A stretch of 64,000 nt of DNA from Portulaca oleracea (GCA_029582165.1 CM055880.1:1674001-1738000); one strand, 5' to 3'; shown: positions 48,440 to 61,579, counted from the first letter of the stretch. Program-made: numbers and translations. Notes: a model not told the origin generated them from the sequence alone.

Positions 48440-48920
48440 TCATCCTTCATAGAAATATAGGCAGGGTATTCATGGATCACAGTGCTTGCGCATGAGTTGG
48501 CCCAATTGGTACTGTGGGCTTTGGTTTTGTTTAATGAAGCCCATCCACGAACTCCAACCAACAAGGTTCTCTTCTGGTCAGCCCAACATTTGGCTCATTT
48601 ACCTCAATGAAAAAAATTGTTGTTGATTGTTATTTGTTAGCGATAAATTTTTTGAATTAATTGTTAGTTATTTTAATTTGTTATTTATAGAAAAAAAATT
48701 TAATAAAAATTATTTATTTTTGAAAAGATTTTTCCAAAAAAGCTAATCCAGATAATTTTTAAAAATTAGTCTTTTGGATTCAAAATACTTGTATAAAGAA
48801 AAACTATTTACTAAATATTTTAAATAACTTTTTAACGAAAGCTGAAGACCTACTATCCTCAAAAGCACTGTTTGAGACCAAAAACTCTTTCACCAAACAC
48901 GCCTTTCCATGCAGTTCCAA
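48440..48920. repeat. 480-bp block duplicated at 52590-53050
   Basis: Shared phrases include 'tgcgcatgagttggcccaat' and 'ggctcatttacctcaatg'. One copy follows lectin F, the other follows lectin fragment G, so F and G flanks derive from one duplication. No coding. Confidence 0.8.
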
Positions 48921-49204
48921 AACATATATGGTATGATGTATATATAAAACTTCGATCTCTTATAAGTAGCTCTAACAAAAATTTGGGTTCGGGTAAATTT
49001 AGATTCGGTCAATAGCAAATTTTGAACGAGCAATTGATGTTCAGACCCGGTCTTTTTAGGTTCAAACCGGATTGGATGCTAGACGGAGTTAAATTCAGGT
49101 CAAAATCGGGTCTGGACAAAATCAGATTTTTTTCAAGTTGGACAAATTCAGACATTCGAGTCGGATAAGCCAGCCTAATATCCCAAAATTTGACATAGGG
49201 AGAG
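48921..49204. other. Degraded CCCGAA-type repeat
   Basis: 48980-49140 shares 'gggttcgggtaaattta' and 'gatgttcagaccc' with 3450-3530 and 4030-4110, the flanks of the 3535-4030 element. Confidence 0.5.
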
Positions 49205-49441
49205 AGAGTGCTTGGATAAAAATACCCATAAACTTTCCGTTTTAATCAAAAATACCACTAAACTTTGAAAACACTCATAATTGTCATTTAAATTTCCAGA
49301 ATAATCAAAACTATCCTTGTAAGGATTACCTACTACAGCAGGTAACCTAAGAGAAATAATTATAAAAACTCAAAATTAAAAAATGAAAATCCTTCTAAAC
49401 CCCAATCTCCCCTAGTTTGCTCATGCTGTCTTCGGTCTTCC

Positions 49442-50013
49442 TTTCATACACAATTGTCACTGTGCTATTCCGGTGGACACGAAGGAGGCCGTAGCCAATG
49501 ACATGCTGCAAAGGTCACCGCCCTGAGCTGCTTAATTAAAACTTGAAGCATGTAATTAACCCTAAACTTCTCAATGGCAGCCAACATCTTCTCGAAATCG
49601 AACCTCAGCAACATAACCATGGTCTCCGCCAAGGACACCACCCTGAAGAGCATGAAGAACCCGAACACATGGAACAACGGAATCGGTAGGAGGCAGATTG
49701 GGCGATTCTTCGTCTTCCTCTCGGTCCTTACATACTTGAATCCGGCGATCAGCGCGATGAGATTCCGACGAGTGAGTTCGACGCCCTTGACTCGCCCCGT
49801 CGTCCCCGACGAGTACAGAATCGTCGCCGTGCTCGACTGAGGGAAGCTGATTCGAGGCCGATTCCCAGGGCGGCGAGTCAACATTGAGTCGAACTCGGGC
49901 GAGTCGACGTAGACGGTGCGTTCACCGAAGGATTTCTCCGTGGACGCCATGGACGAGACGGTGAAGAAAAAGACCGGGACTGGGACCTGCAAAAAGTTGC
50001 TCCGGGGTGCCAT
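49442..50013 (-). pseudogene. 4-coumarate-CoA-ligase-like (AMP-binding) gene fragment
   Basis: The minus-strand frame contains the adenylate-forming signature YSSGTTGRVKGV followed by LTRRNLIALI and PLFHVFGFF, as in 4CL/4CL-like acyl-CoA ligases. Only about 130 residues of the roughly 540-residue family are present; after AAIEKFRVNYM the similarity ends in unrelated codons. There is no N-terminal substrate region and no C-terminal catalytic lysine domain. It is far too short to be active. It lies just upstream of lectin fragment G in opposite orientation, in DNA whose left edge (49212-49260) looks like a MULE terminus, so transposon capture is possible. Confidence 0.8.
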
Positions 50014-50693
50014 ACATTCTCCAAAGTGACTATTTGGGGACTACATTATTTTTTTTTTTACTCGTTGGGACCAGATTGTTGTCAAAATATGCTGGTTGGG
50101 TATTTTCCGACCAAAAATTATGAAAATCCGGTGAAGCCAGCCGGAGTCAACACAAAATTGATTTAGCTTGCTGGAGTTACAAAAATACCCCTTGTTTGGT
50201 TCCAATATTTGGCTTTAAAATTGCAATAACTCCTCTTTCATCCCAACTACAAATTCAGTCGGCCATTGCATTCCATTCCTCCACAGCTTCCTTCTCTCCC
50301 TTCCATTCCATTGCTGTCGACAGTACAAGGGCTTCTCCTCTCTGTCTCACTTCCACCTTTACCTCTACTCTATCATCTCCCAAATCCCATCCTTCTGCTT
50401 CAAATTTCAGTTGATTTTGCATACTTAGGTGGTCGATTCTTGTCTAAATCGCAGTCTTAGCAACCAACAAACAAATGTGTATAGCAGGAACAGCTTGGAT
50501 TTAACTTACCTTCGACGAAAATAGTGAAGGTGAACGATGCCTGCAACAATCGAAATCGCCGGTAACAGTGACCCGCCGACGACAACACACCCACTTAAGT
50601 GACAATGGAAGAAAATCGAAATCGCAGAGAAGGGAACCTTATTTCAGAAGGTGAACCAACTACCCTAAACCCTAACTCTCGTTTGCCCTATTC
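50014..50693. other. Chimeric spacer between ligase fragment and lectin fragment
   Basis: A plus-strand CT-rich, serine-rich frame at 50196-50414 is unrecognised and may be another captured fragment. 50470-50690 has no coding signal. The lectin coding homology begins abruptly near 50694. Confidence 0.4.
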
Positions 50694-51116
50694 GTGAAGA
50701 AGGAAGACATCACAGACACCCTGAAATTCTCGTACAAGGAGACCACTACGGAAATGTGGTCGGCCACAGTTTCTGCCAAGTTGGGCGTCGAAACAAGCTT
50801 CAAAACCGGAGTCCCTTTCATTGCGGAAGGTAAAGTTCAGGTTTCGGTCGAAGTCACGGGCAGTTACACATGGGGAAAGGTCTACGATGATTCCAAAGAG
50901 AGTGGATTCGATCACCAAGTTATTGTGCCACCCAAGACTAAGATAACTGCCGACTTGTTCGCGACACAAGCTGCTTGTGATGTTCCATTCTCGTACACAC
51001 AACGTGACACATTGTTCGACGGCAGTGTCGTCGTTACTCACATGGATGATGGTCTCTTCACCGGTGTCAACTCCTTCAACGTCAAAGTCATAACCAACGA
51101 GGAACCTATCGCCTGA
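50694..51116 (+). pseudogene. Lectin G: C-terminal aerolysin-domain fragment
   Basis: About 140 codons match the last part of exon 3 of A/C/D/E (TGSYTWGK, VPPKTKI, FSYTQRDTLFDG), open to TGA at 51114-51116. The lectin domains, the start of exon 3 and any start codon at the right place are absent; the first codon of homology is GTG. A family-type 3' UTR with AATAAA (51342-51347) follows. The upstream part seems to have been replaced by the ligase-bearing segment. Without a promoter a product is unlikely, although a fused transcript cannot be excluded. Confidence 0.85.
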
Positions 51117-51341
51117 TGTGATCAATCCGTGTCGGACTGTTGAACTGGCCAGCTCTGAATCAAGTTAAACGATGCGGTACAGTTGTTTGATTATCGAGCA
51201 TCGACCACTGTGTACTACTAGCTAGCGACTACTGCTACTCTTGTTATGTTGTACCTTATATTTCCTTTGACTGCTTTGTTTGTCTGGTCTCCTATGTGTG
51301 TACAAGGCTTCAAAACTTCTTATTTCTGAGTCATCATTATG

Positions 51342-51347
51342 AATAAA
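51342..51347 (+). terminator. Poly(A) signal of lectin fragment G
   Basis: AATAAA followed by ATGCG, in the same setting as in the intact copies. Confidence 0.5.
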
Positions 51348-51349
51348 AT

Positions 51350-51809
51350 GCGTGCTTTAATTAATTTGTTTCCCTTTCCCCAAGGCAATGCAAATGCTAA
51401 GCCTCTTTTTGTATGTAATCATAGTAACTTTTTCAAATTAATACATAATGGTATAAACTTGTAAACAACAAAAAAGTAGTAATAATAACGTTTTTCACTT
51501 CATAGTTAAGATAGGTAAATGATTAAGTTCACTTACCGTACACTCAAGATGACCCCCTGCTAGTGTTAATGCTATGGCAAACTGGTTTTTACCAAAAACC
51601 AAGCCAAAGTAATTCAAATCTACAATTCATCATCATAACATCTTAGTAAAGCAATTACCTCTTCTATTTCTTCTATTTCTTAATATATGTCATTTTTTCC
51701 TTGGTACAACCTTTACGTTATACTTTGATTACTACTTTTTATAACATATTCTCAAAAAATACTATAATATTACAAATACAACAATGCAACAATCTCTCAG
51801 GTGAAACTG
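51350..51809. other. Intergenic, no gene seen
   Basis: AT-rich; nothing recognised. Confidence 0.5.
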
Positions 51810-52001
51810 TAGGGGTAAGCAAAAATTCCGGGAATCCCGGTCCCGTCCCGCTCCCGATCAAGTCCCGGTCCCAAAATCCCGTTCCCACCCCAAAATCCCG
51901 TTCCCGGTAGGAGCGGGACCGGGAGTGGGACTAAAAATGAAGTCCCGGTAAAAAAGGGGACCGGGAGTGGGACTTGACTTCATTTCCCGGTCCCGATTCC
52001 C

Positions 52002-52070
<69 letters not shown>

Positions 52071-52466
52071 AATCAAGTGACTTTATAACTAATGAAAATT
52101 TGTTTAATTTAATATGTGTTCGATCTTTAGATTTAGTTTATTTATTACTATTTCGAACTTAATATTTTTTTTTTGGAAAAAAACATTATGTATTAGATAT
52201 TACGTAATTTTAATTTGGAAAAAAGTGGTTATGTAAATAAATTGGCGCCCACATTTGTGAAATTAGAGAAAACTTGTGTAATTTATGTTAGTTTTAATGA
52301 AAATAAATTAAACAATGGGTGAAAAAAATAAGAAACCGGGACAAAAAATTCCCGGTTGATTTCCCGGTCCCGGTGGGACCGGAAGCGGGAGCAAATCTTT
52401 GCTCCCGGTCACAACCGGGAACGGGACCTCCGAAAATTACCGGGATCCCGGTCCCGCTCACCCCTA
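51810..52466. mobile_element. hAT-like MITE with TCCCGGTCCCG words
   Basis: Left TAGGGGTAAGC and right GCTCACCCCTA are inverse repeats. Subterminal regions are dense in CCCGGTCCCG; the centre is AT-rich with an (AT)n tract (about 52010-52064). Flanking GGTGAAAC and GATGAAAC may be a 7/8 target duplication. Confidence 0.75.
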
Positions 52467-52589
52467 GATGAAACACATTTAAGCATGGTTAGGGGATTAA
52501 GATATAGGCGGTCTTCCCTTTATAAACTATAGTTCATGAGAAGGGTGATTGCTACGGACCCACAACTGTGCGTTTTTATTCATAGTGAG

Positions 52590-53050
52590 ATTGAGATTAA
52601 GAAATATAGGCAGTATATTTATGGATCACAGTGTTTGCGCATGAGTTGGCCCAATTGGTAATGTGGTCTTTGGTTTTGTTTAGTAAAGCCCACGAACTCC
52701 AACTAACAAGGTTGTATTCTGGTGAGCTCAACATTTTGGCTCATTTACCTCAATGGGAAAAAAAACATTGTTGTTGATTATTAGCGATAAACTATTTAAA
52801 TTAGTAGTTAGTTATTTTAATTAGTTATTTATAGAAAAAGAGATTTAATAAAATAATTTATTTGTGAAAAGATTTTCCAAAAAGCTAATCCAAATGATTT
52901 TTCAAAATTAGTCTTTTGGATTCAAAATACTAATATAAAAAACTATTACCAAATATTTTAAATAACTCTTTAATCAAAGCTAAAAACCTACCAGCCTCAA
53001 AAGTCAAGAGCACGGTTTGAGACCAAAAACTCTCCCCAGACAAGCGTTGC
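52590..53050. repeat. Second copy of the 48440-48920 block
   Basis: Collinear with the block after lectin F, somewhat diverged. No coding. Confidence 0.8.
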
Positions 53051-53119
53051 AATGCACAACAAAAATGGGTTTTCTAAACAAATTTTAGTTGTTAGGATCG
53101 TGATCCAACTGTTTCTCCC

Positions 53120-53452
53120 TTAAATAAAGGGCGCGACTTAAGGCTTCGTGTTTTGATGCGATTGGCAGGTTGCAGTATTACACCGTATCGTAATTTTTCA
53201 ATATTCCACTATAACTTACCACAATTTATCACAATCCACCACAATCTACTTTTTTCCCCTTTTTTCAATGAAAAAAATTCATCTCACTTTTTCCAATACA
53301 ATTTCAAATTTACCAATTCATTTATAATTTATTTAAACAATTTTCCCCAACCCACCATAATCCACCACAACGTTTCCCAACCCACCACAATCCACCACAT
53401 TTTCTCCACTCCGCACCACAACCAGCCGTATAAAACACCAGACCTAAAACCT
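53120..53452. mobile_element. MITE-like element with CCACAATCCACCACAA repeats
   Basis: Inverse-oriented relative of the TG-rich 3027 and 57689 elements; ends 'gcgacttaaggc' and 'ccagacctaaaac' are poorly matched. Probably degraded. Confidence 0.4.
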
Positions 53453-53649
53453 TGGTGGGAACCCAGACAATTGTATATCAGTTGCTTCACTGGCCTTGAA
53501 CTACTCTTGTAATAAATTCTCATTCATAATGTCTGAACTAATGTCCCTAAATTTGACATAGGGAAAGAAACAAGAAATCATTCAAGGCAAAAAGGTTAAA
53601 ATATACTTCATTCCTTCCACATTATTTGTCATTTTGTCAAGTACCACAG

Positions 53650-54109
53650 TGTAACATCCCAGATATATGGTTAAATGTTACTTAAAAAGATTGAAATGAT
53701 TACTTATATCACTAAGGTGCACCTTCTTTTAAGGTAGATCCATAAAGCAGTTATTGATGATGTCCGTAGCCCGGAAGGGGTCAGGGCACTATAGATGGTA
53801 TCAGAGCTGACCCGCAATCGTGAGTAGCGCCAGTGGACAAAAGATCCATAGGCAATCACCTAGCGGGGTAAAGATTCTGAAGTGGAATGTGGCACAATGA
53901 GGACGTTGTGCGCTTAAGTGGGAGTGATTGAAATATCCTGAATATATGGTTAAGTATGGTTTAAAAGGATTGAAATGAATACTTATAGGAACTCTCAATT
54001 AAGCATGTGAGCGAGGACGAAACATGCTGGAAAAACCCGTGATGATTTGTGGAGCTAGTCAGCGATCCATAACACAGTTATCGGTGATGTCCACGATTAG
54101 GGAGGGACA
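53650..54109 (+). mobile_element. TRIM (miniature LTR retrotransposon)
   Basis: LTR-like repeats at 53650-53788 and 53929-54109 begin TG(T/A)AA and end GGGCA/GGACA. The primer site TGGTATCAGAGC (53796-53807) and a purine-rich AAGTGGGAGTGA before the second repeat are in place. Target duplication CACAG flanks it (53645-53649, 54110-54114). The 140-bp interior has no coding. The first repeat lacks about 40 bp. It sits inside an older Stowaway-like sequence. Confidence 0.8.
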
Positions 54110-54698
54110 CACAGTCTTCAATGTCACTCTTTAATTGATACATTTTTACATAATATCTTATTAATAATTATAATATTATATTTTTATAATAATATTTTTG
54201 GTCACCAATTTTGATATTAATTTTATATAACAAATTTTGGTGCATATATTGATAAATTTCTGATCAAAATCTTTTTAATTTGATAATATGAAATTGAAAA
54301 AGTACTGCCTTTGGGAATTTCAAAGTGTAAAATCAAGGGTAGGGTTATGATGAGGAAGAAATAAAACTAGAGGACGATGTTGACACATAATTCCTCTCAG
54401 CCTCAAAATTTTGTCCCGTGAGTTAGAATTTCAGTCCCTTTTTTTTAGGCCCAAACCCCTTTTTTCTGTAGGGCAATTCGCCCTTTACGTGTCAACAATA
54501 CAATACATACACAACTGTGTTTGTAAGAGAGAAAAGCACTGATCTTACAAACTGCATTATTCAATCACATGCCCAACAATAAAGACAACAAAACTATTAT
54601 TTATGACCTACATTTTCACTTTGGAAGCATTGAAGTAAAATCTCCTTTGTCATATTCTTTTGTTTTTTGGGACAGACGTACACTCTTCTTGTCAAATA
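54110..54698. other. Intergenic with right half of a split MITE
   Basis: 54115-54310 continues Stowaway-like internal sequence interrupted by the TRIM. The remainder is unremarkable. Confidence 0.45.
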
Positions 54699-54947
54699 CT
54701 CCCTCCATTTCATATTAATTGTATTAATTTTAATTCTTATAATTTTTAATGTCACTTTTTTATTAATAAAATTTTATATAATATGTTATCAACAATTGTA
54801 ATATTATACTTTTATAATAGTATTTTTCGTTATGAATCTAAAGGTGGTAATTTTACATAACAACTCATTGTATATATTGAGAAATTTATAGTCAAAATTG
54901 TTAAAATTTGACTTCCAAAAACAACAATTAATATAAAACTAAGGGAG
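54699..54947. mobile_element. Stowaway-like MITE
   Basis: CTCCCTCCATTTC to ACTAAGGGAG, TA at the left. 249 bp. Confidence 0.75.
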
Positions 54948-56540
54948 CATTTAGCTTCATCCCCTAGTTGAGCTCTAATTTCAATATTGATCCGTGAGTT
55001 CTTTTTTTTTTCTATCCTAATTCCTAAATTATGCAGTATTTTTTGTTGGTATTTCCTTATTTCACTTGTTGTTTAGGGTGTCAAAATATAATAACATTTG
55101 TCTCGATGCAATGCCTCGGATATTGACAAATTTGACTTTTTCGCTAGCTTCCTAAGTTACTAATGAATCCATAAAATCTCAGTTGTGCAATTCAATCAAG
55201 GTTATATTGTTAAGCACGATGATTTTGTATTATTACTCTCCTAACTTTATATGAATAATAAAAAATAAATGCTGAGATTCAACTATGCAATGCCCCGTTA
55301 TATAACTTGCAAAGAAATGCATGAATTTGGTTTTTTTTTTTTACCTGTTTTGTCGATTTCATATGCACAAAACAAGGCTCGGCCGCCGCGTGATCACTGA
55401 CCTGGTATTTCTCTGCAAATAGTGAAAAAATATTGTTCAAAATCAGTATGGGTCATGTGTTAGTAAAATACATTGTTTAAGTACACGGTTAAATATTGAC
55501 AGATAAAAATATTGATCTTCATTTATTTAGTTTTTTCGGAGAAAAATGTGAGATAAAACCACTTTTATTAAAACTATTATTACATAGCATAGAGATCACG
55601 AGCTTTCATGTAATTCACACGGACATGTGTTGAAGCTTCCTAATGAACCTGCCCCGGTGAATGAAATGCACTAATCTCGCCCAAAGACTCGGTAGTTCCT
55701 CCATCTCCATAGATCTCAGACACAATTGAAAAGATGGTTGAAATCCTCCGTTTCTCCATCACACCCCAACAACAATTATTATCGGCGAGGTTCCGCTTGG
55801 ATTGGTTGGTTTGGATCAATAACACATTGATCTTTATATAATAATGGTATATAAAACAGTCTTGTTTTATAATGTACCTTTTTATTTGACAATATTGATA
55901 TATAGGTTAACTTAATTTAAGTGCACATGATTCCCTGATAAATATTGATGACAAGTAGTTTTAGAATAAATTTGGACAAGTTTAAAAGTCAAACATAAAC
56001 ATTGAAAAAATGACTTATAAATAAACCTCAAAGAATTTGTAGCACATGATGAGTTAATCCGGTTGGCCAGACCCAATTCTTGGTGCCCTTGGTGGTCCAA
56101 TAAGTTTGGATATAGTGAATAATAAGAAGGCAATTAAATTTATCCCAAATAATAAAATTGAAGTGGATATATTTCTCTCTTTTTTTATGTTGAAGTTTTT
56201 TAAGGTCAATGGATATTTGGATTTTTTTTTAATTTTTTTATGAGCTGTATATGTTACATATTGAGTTAGTTACCAGTTTATTTGTGTTGGGTAGTTGAGC
56301 TTGTCTTTGTGGGGGTGCTGTAACTGCTGTTGAGGTATTTCCCTTAATCCTTTGGATTTAGCCTTTAAGACTTCAATCAATTGATGATTAAATGATTAAT
56401 GATTAAAAAATTTGGGAGTATTAAAGAAATGTAGCCCATATATGCAATTAATAATCCCTTTCATCAATAATAAGATTCTTAGTTATCCTTTTAATTAAGA
56501 CTTCCAATGTTGATCTTCCCGTAATCATTAGTTAGGTGGG
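54948..56540. other. Intergenic, no gene seen
   Basis: AT-rich. A 61-codon minus-strand frame (55640-55825) has no recognisable similarity. A short splice-like stretch near 55390-55430 is not convincing. Confidence 0.4.
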
Positions 56541-57095
56541 GGTACGGGTGAGCAATACCGGGTACCTGCTAAAAATTCAAGGATACCGTACCGGATCCAT
56601 TTCGAAATAGATTCTATATTCAGGGTCCAGTCCCGGATCCATTTCAAACTGGATCCTAAAATCAGGATCCAGTCTCGGATCCACTGGATCCGGATCCGGG
56701 TACCCTGTTTAAGGCAGTGAGAGGGAATGAGGGAGTTACCGAGTTAGGGTTTCAGTGAGAGACTGAGCGGGTGAGGGCTGCGATTTGAAAGTGTGAGGTA
56801 ATGAGAGTTTAGGGAAATTTAAGTATTAGAAAAATTAGGGTTTCTTAATGGGCTTTTGATCTTTAGCGGACTGTGGGCTGACTGAAGAGTTGACTTAAAT
56901 TAACTTTTATATTGAATAATCGAATGGATCTCGGATCCCGGATCCGGTTCCTTCAAGTCAGGATTCGGTCCCGGATCCATTTGTAAATGGATCCTAACTT
57001 TATGATCTAGTCCCGGATCCAGATAGATAAGATCCGGAACCGGATCCAAGCGGATCCGGATCTGGATCCGGGTACCCGTTTATTTTGCTCACCCC
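56541..57095. mobile_element. hAT-like MITE with GGATCCGGATCC words
   Basis: GGTACGGGTGAGC at the left and GCTCACCCC at the right are inverse, flanked by TAGGTGGG and TAGGTGGA (7/8). Many GGATCC, CCGGATCC and GGGTACC words occupy both ends. 555 bp, no coding. Confidence 0.8.
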
Positions 57096-57138
57096 TAGGT
57101 GGAGGGTTTGGCCCCCTCAAATGCACCAAAAAACGCTA

Positions 57139-57394
57139 CTCCCTTCGTTTCATATTAACTGTCGTCTTTGAAAACCGCACAGTCAAATACAAAAAGTTTG
57201 ACCATAAATTTCTCAATATATACAATGAATTAATATATAAGATTACCACCATTAGATTCGTAATGAAAAATACTATTATAAAAGTATAATATTGCAATTG
57301 TTAATAACATTTTATGTAAGAAATTATCAATCAAAGAGAGACATTGGAGACTGTGAAAGTAAAAATTATGACAATTAATATGGAACGGTAAGAG
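57139..57394. mobile_element. Stowaway-like MITE
   Basis: CTCCCTTCGTTTC to GGAACGGTAAGAG, TA on both sides. Confidence 0.8.
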
Positions 57395-57688
57395 TATTTT
57401 TATTTTACCCCCATCTAATAGAGAAAAAAGTGTTAAAAAATCTAAATGTAATGAATTATACTATTATTCTCTGTTCCCTAATATATGTCATTTTTTTACA
57501 TTTTATGATCTATAATCTATCACTTTAATCCCAATTTCTAATACAATATATTTAAATATAAATACGAAAAATATTTTTTATAATGAATCCAATAATATTA
57601 ATTTTATAATTAAAATCATAATATCTATTAAATAATACGAAAAGGAATGAATATTTTAATTTAACGAGTCAAAGTTTACAAAAGTTAG

Positions 57689-57968
57689 GCTCCGTTTTTT
57701 TATATGGGGCGTTGCGGCATGGTAATAGACATAATGGTGCGTTGCGGTGGAATTTGAAAGGATGTGGTGGGTTGTGGTGAGTCGTGTTGGAAGTTGTAGT
57801 AGATGGGATAGGTGTGGAAAGAGAATGTAAAAAGTAGAGGAGAAAAGTGAGAAGAGAGAAAAGTAAGAAAATATTTTGGTAATGATTGCGGTGAAGTGTG
57901 GTAGAATATTGAATAATACGGTCTGATGCAGTACCGCACCGCAAGTTACCACATAAAACAACGGGCAT
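57689..57968. mobile_element. MITE-like element, GGCTCCGTT variant
   Basis: Starts GGCTCCGTTTTTTTA and ends AAAACAACGGGC; the interior has GGTGCGTTGCGGTGG repeats, as in the 3027 copy. Confidence 0.55.
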
Positions 57969-60900
57969 GGCTATAAGATTTGTGCAATTAAGAAAAAAAA
58001 AAGGCTAACTTGATATCTGGCACCCCCATCCCTAAAACCATATATAGAAAGTTGTCCTTAATGGCCCTTGACTATTTCCATTAGCGAAGGCCAACATAAA
58101 GCAAGTTACCAAGGCGTAGCACGTTAGGATTAAGGTAATTGAGTGAAGGGGAGTGAGGTTGCCAGTAAGAGACATTGTTTTGCCTTTTTGCGTACTTCTC
58201 CTACTCGGCTTGGGTCCATGTTTTTCACATGTCTAATGCATTCGCCTGACTATTCATTACTTGGAGCACATAAATATAAAGTTTCTTTCTCCTTGTATCT
58301 ATACAGAAAAATATATGCAGAGGCTGAATGGTCATGAATTGCTTCTCCAATATAATGCACAAATCCACATCCTCAATTGTTCCTCTAAGCAAACATCAAA
58401 CAATAATCAAATATTTTGTATTTATGAACTAAACAAATAGAAAGTGCCTCTATACTTCTCTTGTCCCATAATAGTATAATACTTGTCATTTTAACTAGTC
58501 TCTTTTATCCCATCATATATGTCTTTTTGCAACCCAAAATCCCAATGCCACTTTATTTTAACTAACTACTCTTTTACTTTCTCTTTCAATATTTTTGAAT
58601 TATTTTTCTCACATAAATCACTATTTGTGCGTTTGATAGTATTCTGGAAGATATTTTCTCTAGTCCCCTTGGGAAAGAGTTTACTAACTTTGTGAGGGAT
58701 ATAGTGGGTCCCACATCACAACTTTCCCAACTATTAAGGGAAATCAGACATAGGAAAATTTGTCAACTTGAGAAGTTGATTAACTTTAATTTCTCATAAA
58801 AATTTCACAACCAAACATTCTCCATATACCAATGATGATCAATCAAAGCCTAGTTGAGCTACCAATATCAACAAATCTCCACTAGGCAGAAAAGACATAC
58901 CCTTCTCAGTTCTCATCAACTTCTTTTTCCCCCCACAATTAGTTTCTGTTAATCATTGATAGGCCTCATAACAATGCAAAATGAATATATATAATAAAAC
59001 AATAAGATAGACCTATGGGATGCATAATTAAACATACATGCATAAACAGTAGAAAAACAAAGTGGATCCCAATACAGAGTAGGGTTTGGCTTTGGAGGAG
59101 GAAAGATCCAAGGGTACAAGAAAATCCCTCAATGTCACATCTAAACCTTGCTAGAGATGAGGGTTAGTGAATAGTGTGAGTTATCTATCTATCCATCCAT
59201 CCAGAGTTTATTTTAGACACTCTCTATAACTTAGCCTCTTCATCTTAATTCATTCCACATCACCCACAAAAAGGAAGGAGAGGATATTGAACAAAATATG
59301 AACCTCACACTTTCCATATGGCCCCTCCTTTTCCACTACATTCAAAGGATGAAATAATGTCATTATACGTGTCAAAAAGCATTCATAATAAGGACATGAT
59401 CCCATAAAAGCTCTTCAACCTTCATCACCCACTCAATTCCCTATGATAGAGGGAAAAAAAGAAACCTTCTTTTCATATACTAGTACTTCTTCCATAAAAT
59501 TATAATCCAACCTTGTTTTCTATAACATTTGTTTTACATTAGAAAAAATAAATTCGGTTCACTCACACAAACCAACTAAAATAAGTTTAGGTCAATAAAA
59601 GCAAGAAAAGTTCAAATTATACCGACTAATTTTGGACAACAGCAACAACTTTCAGGGTAGGTCTAATCGTCTAGCTGATATGGGGTTTTGAGAACATCCT
59701 GATGTAGGGACTTCATAGACATTACTAACTTTAGTAATTATGGATGATGTAATTTAACAAAAATAACCATGTTAGGTAAACCGCTTACCAAACAGCGGAT
59801 TGTAAAAGTTGCCTTATTTGGGTGTTCAACAAGCTATTCATGTGTTTGCTAAACAACTTATTTGGTTGGTTGTTTTGCTCCAATCAGTCAATTTCCAATT
59901 GGTTGAGCAACCTAATGAGAATGTCTTATCTTGGAAAATATAATTGTCTCAAATTACACAGATATCATCTTAAAAGTATTATTTATAAAGGGTATATACT
60001 AAGTTTTAGCAAATATTTTTGAAGTTAATTTTTAAATCCGAATAGATAACAGTCTAATTCAACAAAGCAAATACAGTTTAGATAAGTTGAATATAAGAGT
60101 GACAGAGAAGAGTGATTGGGGGATTGTTAGTTATGAATTGAGTAGTGAGGCCCTCCATAATCATCTTATTAGCAAACACAATTAAGTTCACGAGAGGGAC
60201 CCAAAGGTTCACGAGCATAAGAACACACAAAAAGACGGCTCAGAAGGTCACATTCATACAAAACCATTGTTTCCTTTCCATAAAGAAAATATTTCCTACC
60301 AACACTATTCACCCATGGTGGTCATTAAAATGTTGCCCACCTGGCAAAGTTGATGTATAATATAATGTAACTAATCTGCACGGTCGTTACATTATATTTG
60401 TGGGATTTCCTTTTTTTTTTCTATTCTCTACTTATTAATTAGTTGGCATGATGAGGAGGGAACTGAAAAATGAATCAGCATATATACATACGATAAAATT
60501 AAAAAAAAAGAAAGAAAAAAAAGCAAAACTAGACATTATTGTCCATTTGACCTTTTGTGTGAAATATGTTAGATATACCAATCTGGGAATATTATACTGT
60601 ATACTAGTACAGCAACTACATTACTGATAATCAAGGATTTATAATCTAGTTAATGGTGCATTTGCACCATTATTATCGTCATAATCAACCATCAGGTAAC
60701 ACAATTCTTTGTTTATCAAGAATTCAGATGTACACAACATATCATTCCCAAATAGGCATTGTTTATCAAGAATTCAGATGTACACAACATATCATTTCAT
60801 CCACCCAACATTTTGGACCTGATCAACTTTCTTTGTTTAAGAAGGATTGAGATATACACAATTTTATTCCTAAATAGATACTGTAAATTTGTTTTTGTGA

Positions 60901-61579
60901 AGATGTTAATTCCATCTACCAAGCACCAATTATAAAGAATGCGATGTGCACCACATTGTTCTTAAACAAACAAACATTGTGAATTTGTTTTCTTAAGACG
61001 TCATAATGGAACAATCTTACCCAAAAACTTAAATTAATAGTAGAAGATGCAGTGACATATGGTTTAATTTTCTCATAGCCTCCTCACGCAAATATTCTTA
61101 GGGTTTGAAGCGTGGATGTTGCAAAGGCCTCTTAACCTTGCGCAAATAATCACGGGACTCCTAAGATTACACCTAAGACCTTTCATTCAATCTGGCGCTG
61201 ATACCGCATAAAACCATCTCAAGTAAATCTTTAAACTAATGGTCAAAGGTCCAATAATAGTTTTACACTCCAACGGTTACCAACCTAATCATTTCCTTCA
61301 TTCGACATGTCATACTTAATCAACCTTATCCACCATCCACATATATGCACATAACTCATGCTCAATCATGGAAACTTGATATATATATACACAAATTAAA
61401 GCCTCCAGCAAGCAACCAAGATAATGCATGGACGTATTTTAATACCCACGTATAAACAATTTGTGTATATAATGAACACTGTAAGGTAGCAAACTACCAT
61501 GGCAAAGTATCTGTCAAGTATAGGTAGGTGTTTGATCATTTGAGTACTAGTTAGGTGTCAGAAATTTTGATTTACATAC
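57969..61579. other. Repeat-poor intergenic or intronic DNA, no gene seen
   Basis: Only short unrecognised ORFs. 58640-58830 has weak MITE-like ends ('gcgtttgatag', 'aaccaaacattc'). Confidence 0.45.
60711..60796. repeat. 36-bp repeats, 50-bp spacing
   Basis: 60711-60746 and 60761-60796 are identical (GTTTATCAAGAATTCAGATG and on); a third drifted copy begins near 60833. Confidence 0.85.

Noticed and set aside
50196..50460. Ser-rich frame as an organelle transit peptide
   Set aside because: Composition alone is not enough; CT-rich DNA gives such frames by chance and no mature domain follows.
55386..55430. Micro-exon on the minus strand
   Set aside because: Only about 11 bp between a weak acceptor and donor; cannot be supported without transcripts.
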